19,424 nucleotides of DNA from contig PTJW01000006.1 of assembly GCA_002937495.1 (NCBI GenBank), positions 1-19,424 of the forward strand, in the 5' to 3' direction. The stretch is from Pseudomonadota bacterium. Its GTDB lineage: Bacteria; Pseudomonadota; Alphaproteobacteria; UBA1280; UBA12223. The translations under genes were made by a program, and so were the position numbers. Within the stretch, counting starts at the first letter, position 1; every line of letters begins with the position of its first letter. This document shows, piece after piece, positions 15,217 to 19,424 of this stretch. Under the pieces are notes generated by a model. The model was not told the DNA's origin, did not search any database, and saw only the letters and a list, made by a program, of their open reading frames with translations.

Positions 15217-15963
15217 ATGAAACACTTATTAACATTAATTTTAGCACTTGTTATTTCATTTAATGCTAATGCAAATGCAAATACAGACTTAACAAATTTT
15301 AATAATTCATATGATGAGTTACTAAAACAATATGTAAAAAACGATAGTGTTAAAGAAAATACAAAACTTGCTTTAGTAGACTATAAAAAGTTAAAATCTG
15401 ATAAAATTTTATTAAAAACTAGCAATTTAATTAAAAAAGTTAAAGTTTCTACTTTAAGTAAAAACGATCAGCTAGCGTTCTGGATTAATGCTTATAACTT
15501 TTATACAATTGAACTTATTGCAAATAATTACCCTGTTAAAAGTATTAAAGACTTAGGCTCATTTTTTAACTCTGTTTGGGATAAACATAAATTTGAAGTT
15601 GAGGGTAAGCAATACTCATTAAATAATATAGAACACTCAATTATCAGACCTGTGTTTAAAGAACCAAGAACTCACTTTGCATTAGTGTGTGCATCAATCT
15701 CATGTCCTGATTTATTAAATGAAGCATATAAAGGCGAAATTTTAGATAAACAATTAGATATGCAAACTAAAAAATTCTTAAATAATGATACAAAAGGTGT
15801 TATAGTAAAATCAGGTATGGTAAAAGTTTCTAAGCTATTTAGATGGTACAAACAAGACTTTTACGATAAAAACCCTCTAGTATTTATTCAAGATTATAAA
15901 AATATTAACTATATCCACGGATATTTACCATATAATTGGAATCTAAACTCATTAAATGACTAA
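15217..15963 (+). CDS. Secreted DUF547-family protein
   Basis: Member of DUF547, a family of bacterial secreted proteins whose biochemical role is not established to my knowledge. I set the start at ATG 15217 (248 residues) after AAAAAGGAT, because the next residues form a clear Sec signal peptide (MKHLLTLILALVISFNANA) with cleavage near residues 19-21. A longer frame would put 18 polar residues before it and overlap miaA. The domain shows the family features: QLAFWINAYNFYTIELI (about 85-101), an EH pair at 139-140, and EPRTHFALVCASISCP (149-164, Cys158 and Cys163), which is the best conserved stretch. Mature protein would lie in the periplasm or outside. Its last eight bases overlap the PHA synthase start, so the two are likely translated together although their compartments differ. 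Confidence 0.9.
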   Translation: MKHLLTLILALVISFNANANANTDLTNFNNSYDELLKQYVKNDSVKENTKLALVDYKKLKSDKILLKTSNLIKKVKVSTLSKNDQLAFWINAYNFYTIELIANNYPVKSIKDLGSFFNSVWDKHKFEVEGKQYSLNNIEHSIIRPVFKEPRTHFALVCASISCPDLLNEAYKGEILDKQLDMQTKKFLNNDTKGVIVKSGMVKVSKLFRWYKQDFYDKNPLVFIQDYKNINYIHGYLPYNWNLNSLND

Positions 15964-17035
15964 GCTAATTGAATCTATTAAACAAATGCGTAAAGATGCA
16001 CCCAAACCTTTTGGGCTGTATTCTGCTACTGCAATTGGTTTAGATGGTGGTTTAAATACATATTTAAATAACTTTGATAGCACAAACTTTACAGACTTTT
16101 CTGCAGGGTTAAAAGTTTATAGAACTTCAACATACTATCCTAAAAAAACTCGCAGCAGAACTATTAAAAGAAAAGGGCGTGTTAAATTATTAGAATATGC
16201 TAAAGAAGGTCAACCAATTCTATTAGTACCTTCATTAGTTAATAAACATTATATTTTTGATTTATATGAAGATAATTCATTCATTAAATATTTAGTATCT
16301 CAAGGATTTAGACCCTTTGTAATTGACTGGGGCGAACCTGGCGATGTTAAGCATAGCTTTAATTTGCAGTCTTTAATTGAAGACTATGTTCTATTTTTTG
16401 CTACATACTTAAACCAGCAGCTTAATTCAAAAGTTGATTTATTAGGTTATTGCATGGGTGGTGTTTTTGCTTTAATTGCAGCTACAAAACAAGAAAAACT
16501 GTTTAATAGCTTAACACTTGTAGCAACTCCGTATGATTTTAATGAAATGCCATTTACAGGAATGATGAAACTTTATAAAAGCTTTTATCTAGAATATTTA
16601 AAAACTGTAAATGTAAGTGCAGAACTTATTCAAACATTATTCTTTATGTTAGATTGTAAAGGAGTGTTAGCTCGTATTAAACACTTTGCATCAGTAGAAG
16701 ATAAAGATCAGTTAAAACGAATGGTAGCCTTGGAAGACTGGCTTTCAGACTGTATAGCTGTTGAAAACACTATAGCAAAAGATGTTTTAGAGCTATGGTA
16801 TGATAAAAACAAACTTTATCATGAAGACTTAAACTTAAATAAATTAAATCTAAAAACATTATTAGTTACAGCTAATAATGACGCAATTGTGCCTAAGGAA
16901 GCATCTTTAAAATTATTAGAAGAAATTCCAAATATTGATCATATCGCCTGTTCTTCAGGGCATATTGGTATTATGGTAGGTCGTAAGTCTCAAAAAGAAT
17001 TTTATTCAAAAATAGTAAAAAGCATATCTAAATAG
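15956..17035 (+). CDS. phaC: Class III-like polyhydroxyalkanoate synthase (alpha/beta hydrolase)
   Basis: PHA synthases polymerise hydroxyacyl-CoA into storage polyester. The 359-residue product has the alpha/beta-hydrolase core, the DWGEPG segment (124-129, cf. DWGxP of the family), the lipase-like box GYCMGG (164-169) with nucleophile Cys166 in place of Ser, and probable Asp309 (ANNDAIVP) and His336 (SSGHIGIM). Length and order fit class III PhaC (about 355 residues), which needs a PhaE partner; neither phaE nor phaA, phaB or a phasin is present nearby. It might instead be a class I/II relative lacking the long N-terminal domain. No signal peptide. The ATG lies inside the last codons of the DUF547 gene, and no separate ribosome binding site stands out. 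It is the last gene of the plus-strand block. Confidence 0.85.
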   Translation: MTKLIESIKQMRKDAPKPFGLYSATAIGLDGGLNTYLNNFDSTNFTDFSAGLKVYRTSTYYPKKTRSRTIKRKGRVKLLEYAKEGQPILLVPSLVNKHYIFDLYEDNSFIKYLVSQGFRPFVIDWGEPGDVKHSFNLQSLIEDYVLFFATYLNQQLNSKVDLLGYCMGGVFALIAATKQEKLFNSLTLVATPYDFNEMPFTGMMKLYKSFYLEYLKTVNVSAELIQTLFFMLDCKGVLARIKHFASVEDKDQLKRMVALEDWLSDCIAVENTIAKDVLELWYDKNKLYHEDLNLNKLNLKTLLVTANNDAIVPKEASLKLLEEIPNIDHIACSSGHIGIMVGRKSQKEFYSKIVKSISK

Positions 17036-17050
17036 TTATAAATTGATAAA

Positions 17051-17076
17051 ATAGGGTTGAAATATCTACAACCTAT
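17051..17076 (+). terminator. Weak stem-loop after phaC, possible terminator
   Basis: ATAGG and TTG pair with CAA and CCTAT, with one bulged G and a nine-base loop. There is no proper T-tract after it. It begins 15 bases after the phaC stop and overlaps the -35 box of the following promoter. Confidence 0.3.
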
Positions 17077-17085
17077 ACTGATAAT
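17057..17085 (+). promoter_or_regulatory. Putative promoter of the long-linker lipoprotein gene
   Basis: TTGAAA (17057-17062), a 17-base spacer and GATAAT (17080-17085) preceded by CT. This would leave a leader of about 95 bases before the ATG at 17188. The leader contains a TCTTAA...TTAAGA repeat (17144-17149 with 17162-17167) and a GAGGA binding site at 17176-17180. Confidence 0.5.
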
Positions 17086-17187
17086 TTATTATGACTTAAA
17101 ATTCTCCCTATGGAGTTTATCGACCTTTTACTAGCTTAACCTTTCTTAAATAGCAGTAGTCTTAAGATTCTTTACGAGGAATGTACT

Positions 17188-18723
17188 ATGAACAAAGCAA
17201 CAACTGCAACACTTATCTTAATGTCATTATTCTTGTACGGCTGTGGCGGCGGAGATGGCGGTTCATCAACACCAACACTTCCAAGCAGCGAGCAAACAGA
17301 TAATGACAACACCAATACAGATACTGATACTGATACCGGAGATACTACAACTCCCGACACCGACGATTCAAATGACTCAGGCGATACCGATAACACGGGT
17401 GATGATTCAGACGATAACGGTGATTCAAACAACGGCGGTGGCACTAATACCGGCGGAGATGATTCAGATGACTCAAGTGATTCAACTGATCCTGATACTG
17501 GCGACAGTACAGGCGGAGATGATAGTAACGGCGGTACAACAGACCCTGAACCAGACACTGGCACAGGTGATGATAATACAGATACCGATAACGGAAATAC
17601 TGACGACGGCAACACTGATGACGGTAGCGTAACAGATCCAGAGCCAGAACCTGATACAGGTGAAGGCGATGATAATACTGATGACAATACCGGCGGCGAT
17701 ACTGGCGATAACACAGGTGATGATAGTGATACTACCGACCCTGAACCAGACCCAGTAGATCCAACAGAAGAAGCTAAAGCCGCAGTTTTAGCTAAGTTTA
17801 ACAGCGATGTTAACTATCTGTACGGTCAGCAACAGTGTGAGTGGGTTGATACCAACTTTGATGTTGAGTTATCATTTTTTGCAATCGAATTTTTGATGGC
17901 AGAAGAAATGGCTCCGCAAAACGAAATTTCAGGTGTTCTTTGTAACGAATATATGGAACCTAATGGTTTAGATATTCGCTCAAAAACAGCAACTGATGTC
18001 GTTGAAAGCCAAACTCTAACTCTAAACGGTGGTTCGTTAGAAATTGATGCAGGTATTGTTTTTGAAAACTCTACTTACTCAGTTGATAGTTCTGTTTATC
18101 AGATCTACGGCCTAAAAGCTGCATCTGGTACTTATGATGGCGTTACACTGCTGTTAAATGTATCAAATAAAGCCGACGGTTCAACTCACGAGGTGTTTAT
18201 TAATACTCATCAAACCAACACTTTGCACGATGGTTCAGCATCTACACTTAAAGATGCAGGGCAGTTGGTGGCAAAGGAAGTATCATCTTCTGCTGGTTCT
18301 GGTGCAGTTATTGATGTTTCATCTCAGGTATCTGTAACATTTGATCAAAGCAATCAAACATTGGTTGACTTGTGGAATCCAAGCCTTGAGTCTGCGCTTA
18401 ACTCAATTGACTTATCTGATGATAAGAATATTGAATTTGAGCAAGCACTTAACTACTGGTGTGAATTTAATGTATCGCTAAATGAATCTAAAGTTCCTTT
18501 ACGATACTCGTCACAAAACATCAGCGGCTATTCTGCTTATGCAGGCCAAATGGACTTTTATGATGCAGACGGTACGCGTTATATCATTCGTGATATGGAG
18601 CTGTCTGCAAGTGGTCCATCAAATGGTGCTTTAAGTAATGTTGTTGTTAAAGCAAATATTGCTAATTTAGACCTGCTGGTCTCTGGCGAAAACGGGCTAC
18701 AATATACATTTAATTGTATGTAG
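17188..18723 (+). CDS. Outer-membrane-type lipoprotein with a long acidic low-complexity linker
   Basis: Function unknown. Residues 1-18 form a lipoprotein signal peptide with lipobox FLYGC, modified Cys19. The next residue is Gly, not Asp, so outer-membrane sorting is expected. A Gly-rich spacer is followed by about 160 residues of Asp, Thr, Gly, Ser and Asn (37-194), with recurring TDPEP units at 118, 149 and 184. The folded part starts near residue 195 and ends at 511. It holds four cysteines (217, 252, 425, 510), compatible with two disulfides, and shows Ser/Asp/Asn-rich beta-type sequence. The Cys217-Cys252 unit recurs with the same spacing in the partial lipoprotein at 18923. All four arginines use CGN codons, unlike the AGA of upstream genes. 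It has its own promoter and a strong terminator. Confidence 0.88.
   Translation: MNKATTATLILMSLFLYGCGGGDGGSSTPTLPSSEQTDNDNTNTDTDTDTGDTTTPDTDDSNDSGDTDNTGDDSDDNGDSNNGGGTNTGGDDSDDSSDSTDPDTGDSTGGDDSNGGTTDPEPDTGTGDDNTDTDNGNTDDGNTDDGSVTDPEPEPDTGEGDDNTDDNTGGDTGDNTGDDSDTTDPEPDPVDPTEEAKAAVLAKFNSDVNYLYGQQQCEWVDTNFDVELSFFAIEFLMAEEMAPQNEISGVLCNEYMEPNGLDIRSKTATDVVESQTLTLNGGSLEIDAGIVFENSTYSVDSSVYQIYGLKAASGTYDGVTLLLNVSNKADGSTHEVFINTHQTNTLHDGSASTLKDAGQLVAKEVSSSAGSGAVIDVSSQVSVTFDQSNQTLVDLWNPSLESALNSIDLSDDKNIEFEQALNYWCEFNVSLNESKVPLRYSSQNISGYSAYAGQMDFYDADGTRYIIRDMELSASGPSNGALSNVVVKANIANLDLLVSGENGLQYTFNCM
17296..17769 (+). repeat. Low-complexity repeat region coding an Asp/Thr/Gly-rich linker
   Basis: Degenerate triplets of the GAT/GAC, ACT/ACA/ACC, GGC/GGT, AAT/AAC and TCA types repeat for about 470 bases. 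One row (17281-17340) has 26 G/C of 60, against 13 of 60 in a phaC row (16561-16620). The region encodes residues 37-194 of the lipoprotein, with three TDPEP units. Because of the bias, two other frames are also free of stops here; I regard them as by-products. Confidence 0.85.
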
Positions 18724-18730
18724 TTCTGTT

Positions 18731-18765
18731 AAAAAAGAGAGTCACTTATTGTGGCTCTTTTTTTT
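18731..18765 (+). terminator. Strong intrinsic terminator after the long-linker lipoprotein gene
   Basis: A 15-base stem (18731-18745 with 18751-18765) around the loop TTATT, with two T-G/G-T wobbles that favour the plus strand. The stem ends in a run of eight T (18758-18765). It starts eight bases after the stop codon. Confidence 0.92.
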
Positions 18766-18812
18766 ATGCATAAGTATCTAAATAATATTAAAAAAATCTT
18801 TATTGTATAAAC

Positions 18813-18841
18813 TTGACATATATACTCGGCAATCTTATACT
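18813..18841 (+). promoter_or_regulatory. Near-consensus sigma70 promoter of the second lipoprotein gene
   Basis: TTGACA (18813-18818), a 17-base spacer and TATACT (18836-18841) make this the best promoter match in the window. A start near 18848 would give a leader of about 75 bases. Confidence 0.85.
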
Positions 18842-18872
18842 AATATAGATTAATACTTTCTTTCAATTTACT

Positions 18873-18901
18873 AAAGATATTGCCGCTTTGGCTTTATCTT
18901 T
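18873..18901 (+). other. Stem-loop in the leader of the second lipoprotein mRNA
   Basis: AAAGATA (18873-18879) pairs with TATCTTT (18895-18901) and GCC with GGC inside, separated by a symmetric TT/TT internal loop around a GCTTT loop. It ends nine bases before the AAGGTG binding site at 18910-18915. It has no T-tract, so it is more likely to affect mRNA stability or translation than termination. Confidence 0.45.
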
Positions 18902-18922
18902 CTCTGCATAAGGTGAAATCTT

Positions 18923-19424
18923 ATGAAAAATCTTAATATCTTTCTAAGTGTAACTATTCTTTCATTGGTTCTTGCTGGTTGTGGCGGCGGTGGTGGCGGT
19001 AGCTCAACACCAACTCCTACACCAACGCCAGATCCAACCGATCCGGTAGTAGATACAACTAAAGAAAAAATCGATGGTGACTTGTCGGTGTTACTTGGTT
19101 TGTCTTCTTGCTCGTATGAGCCTGAAAGTAACTCTCCAAGTGCTCTAGAAACATCAATAGCTGCAGTAATCAACAACAATACGGTAAACCCTGGCAACAT
19201 GGCTTACCTGATGTGCTCGAGCTCTCTCAACCCGGCTTTGCTTAATTTGCAAAACCTTGTTGATAATAAGAACCTTGTTGTTGAGAAAGTTGACGGTGAA
19301 GATCGACTGGTTATGGATGTTCCATTCGTATACGATAATGGAACAGAAACAGTCAGCTCGATTAAGTTGGTAATCATGAATGATGGTATTCGTGATAATG
19401 CATTCAATAAGCTTAAAGCTATTG
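18923..19424 (+). CDS. Lipoprotein paralog with a short linker, 3'-truncated by the window edge
   Basis: The frame is open from ATG 18923 (behind AAGGTG) to the last base, 167 residues visible. Residues 1-19 form a lipoprotein signal peptide with lipobox VLAGC (Cys20), followed by six Gly, so outer-membrane sorting is expected. Next comes a short SSTPTPTPTPDPTDP linker (27-41) where the neighbour has 160 acidic residues. In the folded part the motif of hydrophobic LxG, then Cys, a 35-residue gap, and a second Cys matches the upstream lipoprotein (Cys217-Cys252) exactly, and a Leu/Asp/Asn-rich strand segment follows about 30 residues later in both. I infer that the two are paralogs. Both visible arginines are CGN codons. 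Function unknown. No terminator is visible before the edge. Confidence 0.88.
   Translation, partial: MKNLNIFLSVTILSLVLAGCGGGGGGSSTPTPTPTPDPTDPVVDTTKEKIDGDLSVLLGLSSCSYEPESNSPSALETSIAAVINNNTVNPGNMAYLMCSSSLNPALLNLQNLVDNKNLVVEKVDGEDRLVMDVPFVYDNGTETVSSIKLVIMNDGIRDNAFNKLKAI

Noticed and set aside
17243..17632. Second plus-strand open frame rich in Ile, Gln and Thr
   Set aside because: Same cause: a shifted reading of the low-complexity linker, with no start context and no sensible protein.
17172..17714. Long minus-strand open frame rich in Ser, Pro and Val
   Set aside because: It is the antisense reading of the Asp/Thr/Ser/Gly codon repeats in the lipoprotein linker; the lack of stops follows from the repeat composition. 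No signal or binding site supports it.
17296..17769. CRISPR-like or satellite repeat
   Set aside because: The repeats are short degenerate codon-level units in frame, without spaced identical direct repeats.
18871..19407. Minus-strand frames at the right end
   Set aside because: Antisense to the second lipoprotein, which has a near-consensus promoter, binding site, signal peptide and lipobox on the plus strand.

Overview
The window is AT-rich, gene-dense Gram-negative DNA. LapB, Sec and lipoprotein signal peptides and DegQ/DegS-like periplasmic proteases show an organism with an outer membrane. AccD, peptide deformylase and the two-domain Nfu protein look most like alphaproteobacterial versions from recalled family patterns, whereas LapB with its C-terminal zinc knuckle is best known from gammaproteobacteria. 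I therefore call it an AT-rich proteobacterium, probably alphaproteobacterial or deep-branching, with the order left open. There are no tRNA or rRNA genes, CRISPR array or insertion sequence that I can see.

Layout. (1) Positions 1-2944, plus strand: the end of lapB, then accD, a two-domain Nfu Fe-S scaffold and an unrecognised 169-aa protein, closed by a terminator shared with the opposite strand. (2) Positions 2958-4207, minus strand: three small genes that I read as one previously unnamed paralogous family (two membrane-anchored, one soluble). Both promoters here are merged with the preceding terminators. (3) Positions 4291-10812, minus strand: an operon read in the order def (TTG start), an unrecognised 108-aa protein, and two tandem PreP-type M16C metallopeptidases, one strongly diverged. 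(4) Positions 10870-10898 hold the def promoter, with a weaker divergent one for the other side. (5) Positions 10979-17035, plus strand: ybaB, recR, a one-PDZ HtrA protease, a two-PDZ HtrA protease, miaA, a secreted DUF547 protein and a class III-like PHA synthase, all closely spaced. (6) Positions 17188-19424, plus strand: two outer-membrane-type lipoproteins, each with its own promoter. One carries a long Asp/Thr/Gly/Ser/Asn-rich linker; the second runs off the end. Their base composition and arginine codons differ sharply from everything upstream.

Themes. Proteolysis and peptide turnover dominate: deformylase, two PreP peptidases, two HtrA proteases and the LapB adaptor. Four families occur as adjacent paralogs within 19 kb: HtrA pair, PreP pair, the small-protein trio and the lipoprotein pair. 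The best candidates for something undescribed are the W..L...M / [WY]F......LK.LW trio at 2958-4207 and the lipoprotein pair at the right end. All family calls were made by reading the sequence, without database searches.
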